Source of the DNA: Streptomyces cinnamoneus | GTDB lineage: Bacteria > Actinomycetota > Actinomycetes > Streptomycetales > Streptomycetaceae | Direction of reading: 5' to 3' | DNA: 64,000 bases | NCBI RefSeq assembly: GCF_002939475.1 | Contig: NZ_PKFQ01000001.1 | Location: 1,302,001 to 1,366,000, forward strand | Part shown: piece after piece, positions 21,119 to 33,649 of the stretch | Layout: each line of letters begins with the position of its first letter | How positions within the stretch are numbered: position 1 is the stretch's first letter | Notes under the pieces: model-generated | Databases searched by the model: none | What the model saw: only the letters and a program-made list of their open reading frames with translations | What the model was told of the DNA's origin: nothing | Translations under genes and position numbers: made by a program

Positions 21119-21330
21119 CGCCCGGACGGCGAAATTTCGGTCGCGCGGGATACGGACAGCCGGGCCACCGTTCGCCTATGTTGGCGTTGTGTAGGGTGCC
21201 TGCTCCGACGGCTCTGCGCACCCGGATGATCAAGCCGTCGGACCGGCCAGAGCGCGGCTCTGCCCGGCAACAACTGTGGACGATGCGCGCGGGCCCGGCA
21301 GTGGCCCCGGCATCATGTGGAGGAGGCGCT

Positions 21331-22560
21331 GTGAGCAGCGACCCGTGGGGCCGCGTCGATGAGACGGGGACCGTGTACGTGCGTACCGCCGACGGCGAGC
21401 AGGTCGTCGGATCGTGGCAGGCGGGGTCTCCAGAGGAGGCCCTGGCTTACTTCGAGCGCAAGTACGAGGGCCTGGTCGTCGAGATCGGCCTCCTCGAGCG
21501 ACGGGTGAGGACGACCGACCTGTCGGCCAAGGACGCGATGACCGCGATCGACCACCTGCGCGTCCAGGTCGACGAGCACCACGTGGTGGGTGACCTCGAA
21601 GCCCTGCGCGAGCGCCTGGACAAGCTGGTCGCCACCGTCGAGACGCGCCGCGAGGAGCGCAAGGCGGCGAAGGCCAAGCAGTCCGAGGAAGCCCGTACGG
21701 CCAAGGAGTCGCTGGTCGCCGAGGCCGAGGAGCTGGCGGCGAGCGAGCAGTGGCGATCCGCCGGCGAGCGGCTGCGCGCCCTGGTCGACACGTGGAAGGG
21801 CCTGCCGCGGCTGGACCGCAAGACCGACGACGAGCTGTGGCACCGCTTCTCCCACGCCCGCTCGGCGTTCTCCAAGCGACGCAAGGCGCACTTCGCCGCG
21901 CTGGACGCACAGCGTGAGGACGCCCGCAAGGTCAAGGAGAAGCTGGTCGCCGAGGCCGAGGCGCTCTCCGGCTCCACGGACTGGGGCCCGACCGCCGCGC
22001 GCTACCGCGACCTGATGGCCGAGTGGAAGGCCGCCGGGCGCGCCCAGCGCGAGGCCGAGGACGAGCTGTGGACCCGTTTCCGCGGCGCCCAGGACGTCTT
22101 CTTCCAGGCGCGGAGCGAGGTGTTCGCCGAGCGTGACGCCGAGCAGCAGGGCAACCTGACGCTCAAGGAGGAGCTGGTCGTCGAGGCCGAGAAGCTCCTG
22201 CCGGTCACGGACCTCAAGGCGGCGCGGGCGGCGTTCCGTTCGGTCAACGAGCGCTGGGAGGCCATCGGCCACGTGCCGCGCGACGCCCGGCCGAAGATCG
22301 AGGGCCGGATGCACGCGGTGGAGCGCGCCATCCAGGAGGCCGAGGAGGCCGAGTGGCGGCGTACGAACCCGGAGGCGCGGGCCCGTGCGGCCGGTCTGAC
22401 GGGCCAGCTCCAGGCCGCCGTCGACAAGCTCCAGGAGCAGGTCGACAAGGCGCGCGCCGCGGGCAACGACGCGAAGGCCGACAAGCTCGCGAAGGAGCTT
22501 GAGGGCCGCAAGGCGCTGCTGGACCAGGCCCTGAAGGGCCTTGAGGAGTTCGGCGGCTGA
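21331..22560 (+). CDS. DUF349 repeat protein
   Basis: 409 residues from the GTG at 21331, chosen for the GGAGGAGGCGCT sequence just before it. It is mostly helical, highly charged and coiled-coil-like, with repeated units of about 75-90 residues. Examples are ESLVAEAEELAASEQW...WKGLPR, EKLVAEAEALSGSTDW...WKAAGR and EELVVEAEKLLPVTDL...WEAIGH, each followed by DELWxRF or a related segment. DUF349 proteins are of unknown function; some have been linked to RNA processing or stress. It ends at a strong bidirectional hairpin facing relA. Confidence 0.88.
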   Translation: MSSDPWGRVDETGTVYVRTADGEQVVGSWQAGSPEEALAYFERKYEGLVVEIGLLERRVRTTDLSAKDAMTAIDHLRVQVDEHHVVGDLEALRERLDKLVATVETRREERKAAKAKQSEEARTAKESLVAEAEELAASEQWRSAGERLRALVDTWKGLPRLDRKTDDELWHRFSHARSAFSKRRKAHFAALDAQREDARKVKEKLVAEAEALSGSTDWGPTAARYRDLMAEWKAAGRAQREAEDELWTRFRGAQDVFFQARSEVFAERDAEQQGNLTLKEELVVEAEKLLPVTDLKAARAAFRSVNERWEAIGHVPRDARPKIEGRMHAVERAIQEAEEAEWRRTNPEARARAAGLTGQLQAAVDKLQEQVDKARAAGNDAKADKLAKELEGRKALLDQALKGLEEFGG

Positions 22561-22580
22561 GCTTCAGCCCGCACATGCCC

Positions 22581-22622
22581 ATGAGTAAGGGGCTCCGGCC
22601 ATGGCCGGAGCCCCTTACTCAT
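22581..22622. terminator. Bidirectional terminator between the DUF349 gene and relA
   Basis: A 42-base perfect palindrome with arms ATGAGTAAGGGGCTCCGGCC. It lies 20 bases after the DUF349 stop and 7 bases after the relA stop on the other strand, so it serves both convergent genes. Confidence 0.85.
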
Positions 22623-22629
22623 GCCGTCG

Positions 22630-25152
<2,523 letters not shown>

Positions 25153-25254
25153 GAGCACTCCTCATGCGTACCGGCCCCCCGTTCAGGTCCGGACTGCCAT
25201 GGTATCGATCCCGGCCACCGGAGCACCTCGCACCCGGCGGCATCAGGAACAACA

Positions 25255-25290
25255 GCGGCGGGCACCGGGGACTTCCCCGGTGCCCGCCGC
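25255..25290 (-). terminator. Terminator downstream of apt
   Basis: Sixteen-base perfect arms (GCGGCGGGCACCGGGG) with an ACTT loop, 27 bases after the apt stop and 103 bases before the relA start. It would separate the secDF-apt transcript from relA. Confidence 0.75.
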
Positions 25291-25317
25291 GGGGCGTGGG
25301 CCGTGCGGCCGTGCCCG

Positions 25318-25884
25318 TCAGACCGTGATCAACGCCTCCAGGGGCGCGCCGGCCAGGGCGGACTCCAGGCGCGCGCGGCCGGGCAGGAAGCCCAGCTCCA
25401 TCAGCACGGCGACGCCCGCCACCTCGGCGCCGGCCCGGCGGATCAGCTGGAGCGAGGCCTCGGCGGTGCCGCCGGTGGCCAGCACGTCGTCGATGACCAG
25501 GACCCGGTCACCCGCGTCCAGGGCGTCGGCGTGCATCTCGATCTCGGCGGTGCCGTACTCCAGCTCGTAGGACTGCGCCAGCGTGGCTCCGGGGAGCTTG
25601 CCGGCCTTGCGCACGGGCACGAAGCCGAGCCCCGCGCGGACGGCGACGGGGGCGGCCAGGATGAAGCCACGGGCCTCCAGGCCCACGACCTTGGTCGCCC
25701 CGTGGTGCGCGCAGAGCGCCACGAACGCGTCGGTCAGCGCGCCGAAGGCCTCGGCGTCGGCGAGCAGCGGGGTGATGTCCTTGAACATCACGCCCGGCTT
25801 CGGATAGTCGGGGACGTCGTGGATCCGGCTGAGCAGCAGGTCCCGCAGGTCCTGGTCGGCGCCCGAGGCGCGGGTGGCGCTCAT
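25318..25884 (-). CDS. apt: Adenine phosphoribosyltransferase
   Basis: 188 residues from the ATG at 25884, which overlaps the secF stop by four bases (ATGA). The PRPP-binding motif is VLVIDDVLATGGTAEA, and KPGVMFKDITPLL and VVGLEARGFILAAPVA are the other family signatures. It salvages adenine to AMP. Coupling to secF is functionally surprising but conserved in Streptomyces, and the same locus carries relA next door. Confidence 0.95.
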   Translation of the reverse strand: MSATRASGADQDLRDLLLSRIHDVPDYPKPGVMFKDITPLLADAEAFGALTDAFVALCAHHGATKVVGLEARGFILAAPVAVRAGLGFVPVRKAGKLPGATLAQSYELEYGTAEIEMHADALDAGDRVLVIDDVLATGGTAEASLQLIRRAGAEVAGVAVLMELGFLPGRARLESALAGAPLEALITV

Positions 25885-27017
25885 CGGCGCTTGCCCTGCG
25901 GGCGGCCGCCGCGACCGCCGCGGCCACGACCGGTGGGCTGGCGGCGCTGGCCGACGAGCCCGGCCGGGGAGGCGTCCTGCGGCTCGTCCTCGTCCTGCTC
26001 GTCGCTCTCCTCGGGGGAGGCGGCGGCACCGGCGGAGTCGGCCTTGGCGGCGTCGGCCGCGCGACGGGCGCGCACCCGCTTGGTCAGGGCCTGCATCTGC
26101 GGGTCGCGCTCCTTGAGGTCGGCGACCAGCGGGGTGGCGATGAAGATCGAGGAGTACGCGCCGGCCGCGAGACCGACGAAGAGGGCGAGGGAGATGTCGT
26201 TGAGCATGCCCGCGCCGAGGAAACCGCCGCCGATGAACAGCAGGCCGGCGACCGGCAGGAGCGCCACCACGGTGGTGTTGATGGAACGCACCAGCGTGCC
26301 GTTGAGGCTGCGGTTGGCGATCTCGCTGTAGGTGAAGCGGGTCTGCTTGGTGATGTCCTTCGAGCTCTCCTTGAGACCGTCGAAGACGACGACGGTGTCG
26401 TAGAGGGAGTAACCGAGGATGGTCAGCAGACCGATCACGGTGCCCGGGGTGACCTCGAAGCCCACGAGCGCGTACACGCCGACCGTGATGGTGAGGTCGT
26501 GGATCAACGCGATCAGGGCCGCCAGCGCCATGCGCCACTCGAAGGCGATCGCCAGATAGATCACCACGAGGACCATGAAGACCCCGAGGCCGGTCCAGGC
26601 CTTGTTGGCGATCTGGTCGCCCCAGCTGGGCCCGACGATGTCGGTGTTGACCTTCTCCAGCGGCACGGCCAGCTTCTTGGCCAGGGCCTGCTGGGTCGTC
26701 CGGGACTGGTCGGTGGTCAGCTCGCTGACCTGGACGCGCAGGGTGCCGTCGCCGAGCTTCTGGACGATGGCCTGGTGGCTTGAGGCGTCCTCGGCGGTGC
26801 GCTTGGCCGCCTCGGCGGAGACCGAGGTCTTGGGGGTGGTGAAGACGGCGCCGCCGGAGAACTCGATGCCCATGTTCAGGCCGCGCACCGCCAGGCCGAC
26901 GATGGCCGTGATGGTGATGAGGATCGAGATGCCGTACCAGATCTTCCGCTTGCCGACGAAGTCGTAGCCGACCTCACCGCGGTAGAGCCGGGCGCCGATG
27001 GTGCCGAGTCGCGACAT
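25881..27017 (-). CDS. secF: SecF, protein-export membrane subunit
   Basis: 378 residues with six membrane helices. The family segment GLNMGIEFSGGAVF follows the first helix, and the RND-type cluster GYSLYDTVVVFDGLKESSK lies in the middle. A charged, Gly/Arg-rich C-terminal tail of about 60 residues (ESDEQDEDEPQDASP, GRGRGGRGGRPQGKRR) is longer than in E. coli. SecDF uses the proton gradient to pull translocating proteins outward. It starts one base after the secD stop. Confidence 0.95.
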   Translation of the reverse strand: MSRLGTIGARLYRGEVGYDFVGKRKIWYGISILITITAIVGLAVRGLNMGIEFSGGAVFTTPKTSVSAEAAKRTAEDASSHQAIVQKLGDGTLRVQVSELTTDQSRTTQQALAKKLAVPLEKVNTDIVGPSWGDQIANKAWTGLGVFMVLVVIYLAIAFEWRMALAALIALIHDLTITVGVYALVGFEVTPGTVIGLLTILGYSLYDTVVVFDGLKESSKDITKQTRFTYSEIANRSLNGTLVRSINTTVVALLPVAGLLFIGGGFLGAGMLNDISLALFVGLAAGAYSSIFIATPLVADLKERDPQMQALTKRVRARRAADAAKADSAGAAASPEESDEQDEDEPQDASPAGLVGQRRQPTGRGRGGRGGRPQGKRR

Positions 27018-27018
27018 C

Positions 27019-28821
27019 TCACGCCTCCTTCGGGTCGACGGGGGCGGACGGACGGCGGCGGGAGGCCCGCAGCGGCGGCTTGGCGCCGAGCCGCTTGGGG
27101 TCGAGGCCCGACCAGGGGTGGCCGCTGGCGAAGAACTTGCGGCGGGCGAGAAGCGTCATGAGCGGCTTGGTGAAGAGGAAGACCACGACGACGTCGAGGA
27201 GCGTGGTCAGACCGAGGGTGAACGCGAAGCCCTGCACCTTGCCGACGGTGACGACGAACAGCACCGCGGCGGCGAGGAAGGAGACGAAGTCCGACACGAG
27301 GATCGTGCGGCGGGCGCGCGGCCAGCCGCGCTCGACGGCGGGGCGCAGACTGCGGCCCTCGCGGATCTCGTCACGGATGCGCTCGAAGTAGACGATGAAG
27401 GAGTCGGCGGTGATGCCGATGGCCACGATGGCGCCGCAGACGGCCGGCAGGTTCAGCGCGAAGCCGATGGCCGTGCCCAGCAGGACCATGATCGTGTAGG
27501 TGAGGATCGCCGAGCACAGGAGGCTGGCGAGCGCCACGAGCGCGAGGCCGCGGTAGTAGATCACCAGGTACAGCACGACGAGCGCGAGGCCGATGGCACC
27601 GGCGATCAGGCCGGCGCGCAGCTGCTCACCGCCGAGGGCGGCGGTCACCGTGGTCTCGGTGACGATGTCGAAGGACAGCGGCAGGGCACCGTAGGACAGC
27701 ACGTTGGCCAGGTCCTGGGCGCTCTGCTGGGTGAAGCCGCCGGAGATCTCCGCCTGGCCGCCGGTGATCGAGCTGCTCACGGACGGGTCGGAGACGACCT
27801 CGCCGTCGAGGACGATCGCGAACTGGTTCTGCGGCGCCGGCTTGCTGGCCAGCTGGCCCGTGACCTGGGCGAACTTCTTGGAGCCGGTCGAGTCGAACTT
27901 CAGCTGGACGAGCCAGCCCTTGCCCTGCTGGGTGTCGAAGACCGCGCTGGCGCCGCTGACGTTGGCGCCCTCCACGGCCACGGGGCCGAGGATCTCCTTG
28001 ACCTGGCCGTCCTTGCGGCAGGCGACGATCGGGTCGGACGTCTTGGCGGCGGCAGCAGCCTCGTTCGCCTTGGCGCGGCCTTCCTTGGTGGAGCAGTCCA
28101 GGGCGTCGAGCTGCTTCTGAAGCGCGGCCGTGTCACCCGTGGACGGGGTGGGCTCGGGCGACTTCTTGTCGCCCTTGTCCGACGGCTTGGCGGAGGGCTG
28201 GCCGTTCTTCGCGTCCTCGCCGGACACGGAGGCGGTGGCCTTCGGGGACGGGGTGCCGTCGGCCTTCAGGGCGTCGGTCACCGGGCGGCCCTGGGTGCTG
28301 GCGGACGGGGAGGCGGAGCCGGAGGGCTTGGCCTTGCCGTCCTCCTTGCTCTTGTCCTTGTCCTTGCCGGCGTCGGAGGAGGCGCTGGGCGCGGGCTCGG
28401 GAGCCTTGACGCCGGCGGTCGAGGTCAGGACCGGCCGGAAGCCGAGCTTGGCGGTGGTACCGACCTGCTGGCGAGCCTGCGTCGCGTTCGTCCCCTTGGG
28501 GATGTTCACGATGATGTGCTTGCTGCCCTGCGTCTGGACCTCTGCCTCGGTCACGCCGAGACCGTTGACACGCCGCTCGATGATGCCGACGGCGGTGTTC
28601 ATGTTGGTCTCGTTGATCGCGTTGGGCTTGCCGGGCTCGTTCTTGGCCTCCAGCGTGAAGCTGGTGCCGCCCGCCAGGTCGATGCCCAGCCGCGGCGTGG
28701 CGTGCCCGGAGGCGAACATCCCCCCGGTGAGCGCCACCATCGCGATCAGGATCAGGGCCAGGACTCTGCCCGGCCTGCCCTGGCCGCCCGGGGACCTGCG
28801 GCCCTTCTTCGGTGCTGCCAC
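27019..28821 (-). CDS. secD: SecD, protein-export membrane subunit
   Basis: 600 residues with an N-terminal helix (about 20-36), a large external P1 region and five C-terminal helices. Family markers are RLGIDLAGGTSFTLEA, IIERRVNGLGVTEAEVQ, SGGFTQQSAQDLANVLSYGAL, and AIGITADSFIVYFERIRDE with the conserved Asp and Arg of the proton path. A low-complexity Ser/Pro/Lys insertion occupies residues 139-232 inside the external domain. The next gene, secF, begins one base later. The hairpin at 28922-28963 separates it from yajC. Confidence 0.95.
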   Translation of the reverse strand: MAAPKKGRRSPGGQGRPGRVLALILIAMVALTGGMFASGHATPRLGIDLAGGTSFTLEAKNEPGKPNAINETNMNTAVGIIERRVNGLGVTEAEVQTQGSKHIIVNIPKGTNATQARQQVGTTAKLGFRPVLTSTAGVKAPEPAPSASSDAGKDKDKSKEDGKAKPSGSASPSASTQGRPVTDALKADGTPSPKATASVSGEDAKNGQPSAKPSDKGDKKSPEPTPSTGDTAALQKQLDALDCSTKEGRAKANEAAAAAKTSDPIVACRKDGQVKEILGPVAVEGANVSGASAVFDTQQGKGWLVQLKFDSTGSKKFAQVTGQLASKPAPQNQFAIVLDGEVVSDPSVSSSITGGQAEISGGFTQQSAQDLANVLSYGALPLSFDIVTETTVTAALGGEQLRAGLIAGAIGLALVVLYLVIYYRGLALVALASLLCSAILTYTIMVLLGTAIGFALNLPAVCGAIVAIGITADSFIVYFERIRDEIREGRSLRPAVERGWPRARRTILVSDFVSFLAAAVLFVVTVGKVQGFAFTLGLTTLLDVVVVFLFTKPLMTLLARRKFFASGHPWSGLDPKRLGAKPPLRASRRRPSAPVDPKEA

Positions 28822-28921
28822 CTTGTCGTTTCTCCCTGTCCAACCGCCCGGGCGTCGGGTGTTCGCCGGGCGGCCACGAAGTGTTGTGGGGACGTGCCCC
28901 CCGCCGGAGCCTAGACCGTAA

Positions 28922-28963
28922 CGGAACCGCGGCGCACCGCTCGGTGGGTGCTCCGCGGTTCCG
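28922..28963 (-). terminator. Hairpin between yajC and secD
   Basis: Arms CGGAACCGCGG with a further pairing CACC/GGTG in the loop, nine bases after the yajC stop and 101 bases before secD. It could be a terminator or attenuate read-through into secD. Confidence 0.65.
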
Positions 28964-28971
28964 GAAGAGGG

Positions 28972-29463
28972 TTACTTCGCGTCGGTGTCGCCGTCGCGCT
29001 TGACGTCCTTCGGCTGCGCCTCGGCCTCGGCGGACTTCTCGTCGGCCTTGTCGGCCTTGCCGGCCTCGTCAGCGGCGGCCGGGGCGGCGTCCTTGCCGAG
29101 GTCGATCTTCTTCTCGGCCGGCGCGTCGGCGTCGGTCAGCGAGGAGGCGTCGTCCGGGACGACCGGGGCGTCCTCCGGCTCCAGGCCGTGGACGATGCGG
29201 TTGTACTCGGCGTCCTCGAGGACGGCGCCGATGGCGTTCTTCGCGTAGATCGCGTGGACGCCCGGGGCGACCTCCAGCAGGACCGTGTCCTCGTTGATCT
29301 CCTTGACGGTGGCGTACATGCCGCCGATCGTCCGGACACCGGTACCCGGCTGCATCTCGTTGCGCATCTGCGCGGCCTGGCGCTGCTTGTTCTTGGCCGA
29401 CCGGGTCATCAGGAACATGGCCCCGATAAGCACGATGAACGGCAGGAGAGTCACGATATTCAC
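28972..29463 (-). CDS. yajC: YajC, SecDF-associated membrane protein
   Basis: 163 residues. A single N-terminal helix (IVTLLPFIVLIGAMFLMTRS) is followed by the YajC core (KNKQRQAAQMRNEMQPGTGV, GGMYATVKEINEDTVLLEVA, IYAKNAIGAVLEDAEYN). A long acidic/Lys-rich tail extends from about residue 100, well beyond the usual 85-110 residues of the family. It joins SecDF in the holotranslocon. Confidence 0.93.
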   Translation of the reverse strand: MNIVTLLPFIVLIGAMFLMTRSAKNKQRQAAQMRNEMQPGTGVRTIGGMYATVKEINEDTVLLEVAPGVHAIYAKNAIGAVLEDAEYNRIVHGLEPEDAPVVPDDASSLTDADAPAEKKIDLGKDAAPAAADEAGKADKADEKSAEAEAQPKDVKRDGDTDAK

Positions 29464-29625
29464 GGGACGGGGTTTCCTTCACACGACCGCTGGGGGCGCG
29501 GCCTGGTCTACGGGGGTGGTATGCCGCACATACGGACGGCATCGGCGGAGTCTAAGCGAGCCCGCACCTATGGAACAACGCCCAGCATGGCACCGTGGTT
29601 CCTGGCCGGACCAGTCCACGCGCCG

Positions 29626-30720
29626 TCACTCCCCGAAGAGACCGTGCTGGTCGGACCCGCCCGCCCCGGCCCGGCCCCCGCCCTGCTGGGGCGGCACCAG
29701 GCCCAGGTGCGACCAGGCCGCCGGGGTGGCCACCCGGCCCCTGGGCGTACGGGCGAGCAGGCCCTCGCGGACCAGGAACGGCTCGGCGACCTCCTCGACC
29801 GTCTCGCGCTCCTCCCCCACCGCGACCGCGAGCGTGGACAGGCCGACGGGGCCGCCGCCGAAGAGCTTGAGCAACGCGGTGAGCACGGCGCGGTCGAGCC
29901 GGTCCAGGCCCCGGCCGTCGACCTCGTACACCTGGAGGGCCTGGGCGGCGATCTCCTGGGTGATCACTCCGTCGGCCTTCACCTGGGCGTAGTCGCGGAC
30001 CCGGCGCAGCAGGCGGTTGGCGATGCGGGGGGTGCCCCGGGAACGGCCGGCGATCTCCGCCGCGCCCTTCTCGTCTATCTCCACGTCGAGCAGCCGGGCC
30101 GAGCGGTGGACGACGCGCTGGAGCTCGGCCGGCGCGTAGAACTCCATGTGGCCGGTGAAGCCGAAGCGGTCGCGCAGCGGGGGCGGCAGCAGGCCGGCCC
30201 GGGTGGTGGCGCCGACCAGGGTGAAGGGCGGCAGCTCCAGGGGGATGGCGGTGGCGCCGGGGCCCTTGCCGACGATCACGTCGACGCGGAAGTCCTCCAT
30301 GGCCATGTAGAGCATCTCCTCGGCGGGCCGGGACATGCGGTGGATCTCGTCGAGGAAGAGCACCTCCCCCTCGGTGAGGGAGGACAGGATGGCGGCGAGG
30401 TCGCCGGCGTGCTGGATGGCGGGGCCGGAGGTGATGCGGATGGGGGCGCCCATCTCCGCCGCGATGATCATGGAGAGGGTGGTCTTGCCGAGGCCGGGGG
30501 CGCCGGAGAGCAGGACGTGGTCGGCGGTGGCCCCGCGGGCGCGGGCGGCCTTGAGGACGAGGTCCAGCTGTTCGCGGACGCGCTCCTGGCCGATGAACTC
30601 GCCGAGGTCCTTGGGGCGCAGCGCGGCCTCGACGGCTTGGTCCTCGCCGTCGGCGGTGGTGCCGACGAGGCGGTCGCCCGCCGGGGGTGTGGCGTATGCG
30701 GACTCGTCGTCCCAGTTCAC
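29626..30720 (-). CDS. ruvB: RuvB, Holliday-junction branch-migration helicase
   Basis: 364 residues. Walker A is [19 protein letters not shown], Walker B is [18 protein letters not shown], sensor 1 is [11 protein letters not shown], and the C-terminal winged helix follows ([18 protein letters not shown]). It is the AAA+ motor of RuvABC. It is the last of ruvC-ruvA-ruvB and lies 109 bases from ruvA. Confidence 0.96.
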   Translation of the reverse strand: MNWDDESAYATPPAGDRLVGTTADGEDQAVEAALRPKDLGEFIGQERVREQLDLVLKAARARGATADHVLLSGAPGLGKTTLSMIIAAEMGAPIRITSGPAIQHAGDLAAILSSLTEGEVLFLDEIHRMSRPAEEMLYMAMEDFRVDVIVGKGPGATAIPLELPPFTLVGATTRAGLLPPPLRDRFGFTGHMEFYAPAELQRVVHRSARLLDVEIDEKGAAEIAGRSRGTPRIANRLLRRVRDYAQVKADGVITQEIAAQALQVYEVDGRGLDRLDRAVLTALLKLFGGGPVGLSTLAVAVGEERETVEEVAEPFLVREGLLARTPRGRVATPAAWSHLGLVPPQQGGGRAGAGGSDQHGLFGE

Positions 30721-30829
30721 GGGTGAAACCTCACGGTCGCTTCTTGTCCTCGGCCGGCGGCTGCGGAGGCCGTCCGGCCTGGCGAGGACCGGTCCGGGGC
30801 CGGGCCCCGGGTGCGGGAAGGGGCAGGGC

Positions 30830-31453
30830 TCAGCGGGCCCGGTTCAGCGTCTGGAGGGCGGCCCGGAGCAGCTGGCCGACCTGAGGCGTACCGCCCTCGG
30901 CGAGGACGGCCTCCGCCTGCGGTCCGACGGTCGTGACGGCCTCCTCGGCCTCGCGCGCCGCGTACCCCAGACCGACCAGCGCCGCGTGCAGCTGGTCGCG
31001 CCAGCCGGACGCGGCGGCAGCCGGCGCGCCGGCGGGCCGGGCGGAGCCGACCGGCTCCCCCAGCCGGTCCTTGAGCTCCAGCAGCAGCTTCTGGGCGCCC
31101 TTCTTGCCGATGCCCGGCACGGCCGTGAGCGCCTTCTCGTCGCCGGCGGCGAAGGCCCGCCGCAGGGCGTCGGGGCTGTGCACGGCCAGCATGGCCTGGG
31201 CGAGGCGGGGCCCGACCCCGCTGGCGGTCTGGAGCAGCTCGAAGGTCTGCCGCTCGTCGTCGTCGGCGAAGCCGTAGAGAGTCAGGGAGTCCTCGCGGAC
31301 CACGAGGGAGGTGGCGAGCTTGGCGTGCTGGCCGACGCGCAGCCCCGCCAGGGTGCCCGGCGTGCACTGGACGGCCATGCCGACGCCGCCGACCTCGACC
31401 ACGGCGGTGTCCGGGGCGAGGGCCGCGACGGGGCCGGAGACGAAGGCGATCAT
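30830..31453 (-). CDS. ruvA: RuvA, Holliday-junction DNA-binding subunit
   Basis: 207 residues from the ATG at 31453, which shares ATGA with the ruvC stop. The N-terminal OB fold ([20 protein letters not shown]) contains [18 protein letters not shown], tandem helix-hairpin-helix motifs follow ([31 protein letters not shown]), and the C-terminal RuvB-binding domain is [16 protein letters not shown]. It tetramerises on four-way junctions. Confidence 0.95.
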   Translation of the reverse strand: MIAFVSGPVAALAPDTAVVEVGGVGMAVQCTPGTLAGLRVGQHAKLATSLVVREDSLTLYGFADDDERQTFELLQTASGVGPRLAQAMLAVHSPDALRRAFAAGDEKALTAVPGIGKKGAQKLLLELKDRLGEPVGSARPAGAPAAAASGWRDQLHAALVGLGYAAREAEEAVTTVGPQAEAVLAEGGTPQVGQLLRAALQTLNRAR

Positions 31454-32001
31454 CGGGTGCCCTTCGGGAGTCGTACGGGAGCGGTGGTGCGGCGGTGGGC
31501 CGCGGCGAGCTCTTGCAGCCGGCCGGCCGCCGGGGCGCGCCAGATGTGGCAGATGGCCAGGGCGAGGGCGTCGGCGGCGTCCGCCGGCTTGGGGGGCGCG
31601 TCGAGCCGCAGCAGCCGGGTGACCATCGAGCCGACCTGTGCCTTGTCGGCCCGGCCGGAGCCGGTGACGGCGGCCTTGACCTCGCTGGGGGTGTGGAGGG
31701 CGACGGGCAGCCCGCGGCGGGCGGCGCACAGCATGGCCACGGCGCTGGCCTGGGCGGTGCCCATGACCGTACGGACGTTGTGCTGACTGAACACCCGCTC
31801 CACCGCGACGTATTCGGGGCGGTGCTCGTCCAGCCACTGCTCGATGCCGCGCTCTATGAGGACGAGGCGGTCGGCGACCTCCGCGTCCGCCGGGGTGCGG
31901 ACGACTCCGACGCCCCGCATGCGCAGCGGCCGGCCCGCGACGCCCTCGACCACGCCGATCCCGCATCGCGTCAGCCCCGGGTCCACGCCCAGTACGCGCA
32001 T
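31450..32001 (-). CDS. ruvC: RuvC, Holliday-junction resolvase
   Basis: 183 residues from the ATG at 32001, which has GGGAGGGG before it. The RNase H-like fold has the acidic residues in [32 protein letters not shown] and [13 protein letters not shown], with the terminal Asp in [14 protein letters not shown]. It cuts junctions symmetrically. The longer frame upstream lacks family similarity. No convincing LexA box is seen upstream. Confidence 0.95.
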   Translation of the reverse strand: MRVLGVDPGLTRCGIGVVEGVAGRPLRMRGVGVVRTPADAEVADRLVLIERGIEQWLDEHRPEYVAVERVFSQHNVRTVMGTAQASAVAMLCAARRGLPVALHTPSEVKAAVTGSGRADKAQVGSMVTRLLRLDAPPKPADAADALALAICHIWRAPAAGRLQELAAAHRRTTAPVRLPKGTR

Positions 32002-32071
32002 CGCGCCCCTCCCATCGGTCAACTGTTCCGGCAGGCTATCGGCCGGCACTGACAACGCCCCGTACCGACAG

Positions 32072-32111
32072 GACGACGGGCCGACGGGAGGCTTCCCGTC
32101 GGCCCGTCGTC
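32072..32111 (-). terminator. Terminator downstream of yebC
   Basis: Eighteen-base perfect arms (GACGACGGGCCGACGGGA) with a 4-base loop, 36 bases after the yebC stop and before ruvC. Confidence 0.75.
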
Positions 32112-32147
32112 ACCGGATCCGTCGACCGGCCGTGCCGGCCGGTCGCG

Positions 32148-32900
32148 TCAGGCGTCGACCTTCGCCATGACCTCGTCGGAGACGTCGAAGTTGGCGAAGA
32201 CGTTCTGGACGTCGTCGCTGTCCTCGAGCGCGTCGATGAGCTTGAAGATCTTGCGCGCGGCCTCCTCGTCCAGCTCCACCTGCATGGTGGGGACGAAGTT
32301 GGCCTCGGCCGAGTCGTAGTCGATGCCGGCCTCCTGGAGCGCGGTGCGGACCGCGACCAGGTCGGTGGCCTCGCTGAGGACCTCGAAGTTCTCGCCGAGG
32401 TCGTTGACCTCTTCGGCACCGGCGTCCAGGACGGCGCCGAGGACGTCGTCCTCGGTCAGCTCGCCCTTGGGGACGATGATGACGCCCTTGCGGTTGAACA
32501 GGTAGGACACCGAGCCCGGGTCGGCCATCGAGCCGCCGTTGCGGGTCATGGCGACGCGGACGTCGGAGGCGGCGCGGTTGCGGTTGTCGGTGAGGCACTC
32601 GATGAGGACCGCGACGCCGTTGGGGCCGTAGCCCTCGTACATGATGGTCTCGTAGTCGGCGCCGCCGGCCTCGAGGCCGCCACCGCGCTTGACCGCGGAG
32701 TCGATGTTCTTGTTGGGAACCGACTGCTTCTTCGCCTTCTGGATGGCGTCGTAGAGCGTCGGGTTGCCCTCGATGTCGACGCCACCCATGCGGGCCGCGA
32801 CCTCGATGTTCTTGATGAGCTTCGCGAAGAGCTTGCCGCGCTTGGCGTCGATCACGGCCTTCTTGTGCTTCGTCGTAGCCCATTTAGAGTGGCCGGACAT
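32148..32900 (-). CDS. YebC/PmpR-family protein
   Basis: 250 residues. It begins [20 protein letters not shown], the typical YebC start. [39 protein letters not shown] and [16 protein letters not shown] follow. Members were annotated as transcription regulators, but several are now known to relieve ribosome stalling at proline-rich and related motifs. The position upstream of ruvC is conserved across bacteria. Confidence 0.94.
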   Translation of the reverse strand: MSGHSKWATTKHKKAVIDAKRGKLFAKLIKNIEVAARMGGVDIEGNPTLYDAIQKAKKQSVPNKNIDSAVKRGGGLEAGGADYETIMYEGYGPNGVAVLIECLTDNRNRAASDVRVAMTRNGGSMADPGSVSYLFNRKGVIIVPKGELTEDDVLGAVLDAGAEEVNDLGENFEVLSEATDLVAVRTALQEAGIDYDSAEANFVPTMQVELDEEAARKIFKLIDALEDSDDVQNVFANFDVSDEVMAKVDA

Positions 32901-32962
32901 CCGCCTGTCTCCTTCGCGTAACCAAATCCGTAACGAACGACAGAGATCCTACCGGGATCCCG

Positions 32963-33553
32963 CTACTGGGCCGCGCGCACCATGTCCACGAACAGCGCGT
33001 GCACCCGGTGATCGCCGGTGAGCTCCGGGTGGAAGGACGTGGCCAGCACGTTTCCCTGCCGGACGGCGACCGTGTGGCCGTCGTAGGTGGCGACGACCTC
33101 CACCTGGGCACCCACGGACTCGACCCACGGGGCACGGATGAACACGCCCTCGACGGGGCCGCCTTCGACGCCCGCCATCTCGACGGACGCCTCAAAGGAC
33201 TCGTTCTGCCGGCCGAAGGCGTTGCGACGGACGATCATGTCGATGCCACCGAGGGTCTCCTGGTCCTCGCGTCCGTCCAGGAGCTTGTCCGCCAGCATGA
33301 TCATGCCGGCGCAGGTGCCGTAGACAGGCATGCCGGCCCGGACGCGCTCCCGCAGCGGCTCCAGCATGCCGAAGGCGACCGCCAGCTTGGACATCGTGGT
33401 GGACTCGCCGCCGGGGATGACCAGGCCGTCGACCTCGGCCAGTTCCTCGGGGCGGCGCACCGGCCGGGCCAGCGCGTCGGCGGAGGCGAGGGCCACGAGA
33501 TGCTCGCGCACGTCGCCCTGGAGGGCGAGGACGCCGATGGTGGGGGTGGACAC
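32963..33553 (-). CDS. pdxT: PdxT, glutaminase subunit of PLP synthase
   Basis: 196 residues of class I glutamine amidotransferase fold. The nucleophile is the cysteine in [12 protein letters not shown]. The His/Glu pair is near the end ([17 protein letters not shown]), and [12 protein letters not shown] is the oxyanion region. It feeds ammonia to PdxS. It lies 96 bases downstream of pdxS in the same direction. Confidence 0.96.
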   Translation of the reverse strand: MSTPTIGVLALQGDVREHLVALASADALARPVRRPEELAEVDGLVIPGGESTTMSKLAVAFGMLEPLRERVRAGMPVYGTCAGMIMLADKLLDGREDQETLGGIDMIVRRNAFGRQNESFEASVEMAGVEGGPVEGVFIRAPWVESVGAQVEVVATYDGHTVAVRQGNVLATSFHPELTGDHRVHALFVDMVRAAQ

Positions 33554-33649
33554 GGTGAGGACCTCTCAGGTGTACGACCGGCGGCGGGCGGCCCGCGGCG
33601 GGTGCCGCGGACCGCCCTGCCGGGAGGAGACTGCGTGGGCCGGCCGGGA

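Noticed and set aside
32001..32147. LexA/SOS box upstream of ruvC
   Set aside because: No paired GAAC-N-GTTC element was found; GTTCC at about 32025 is a lone half.
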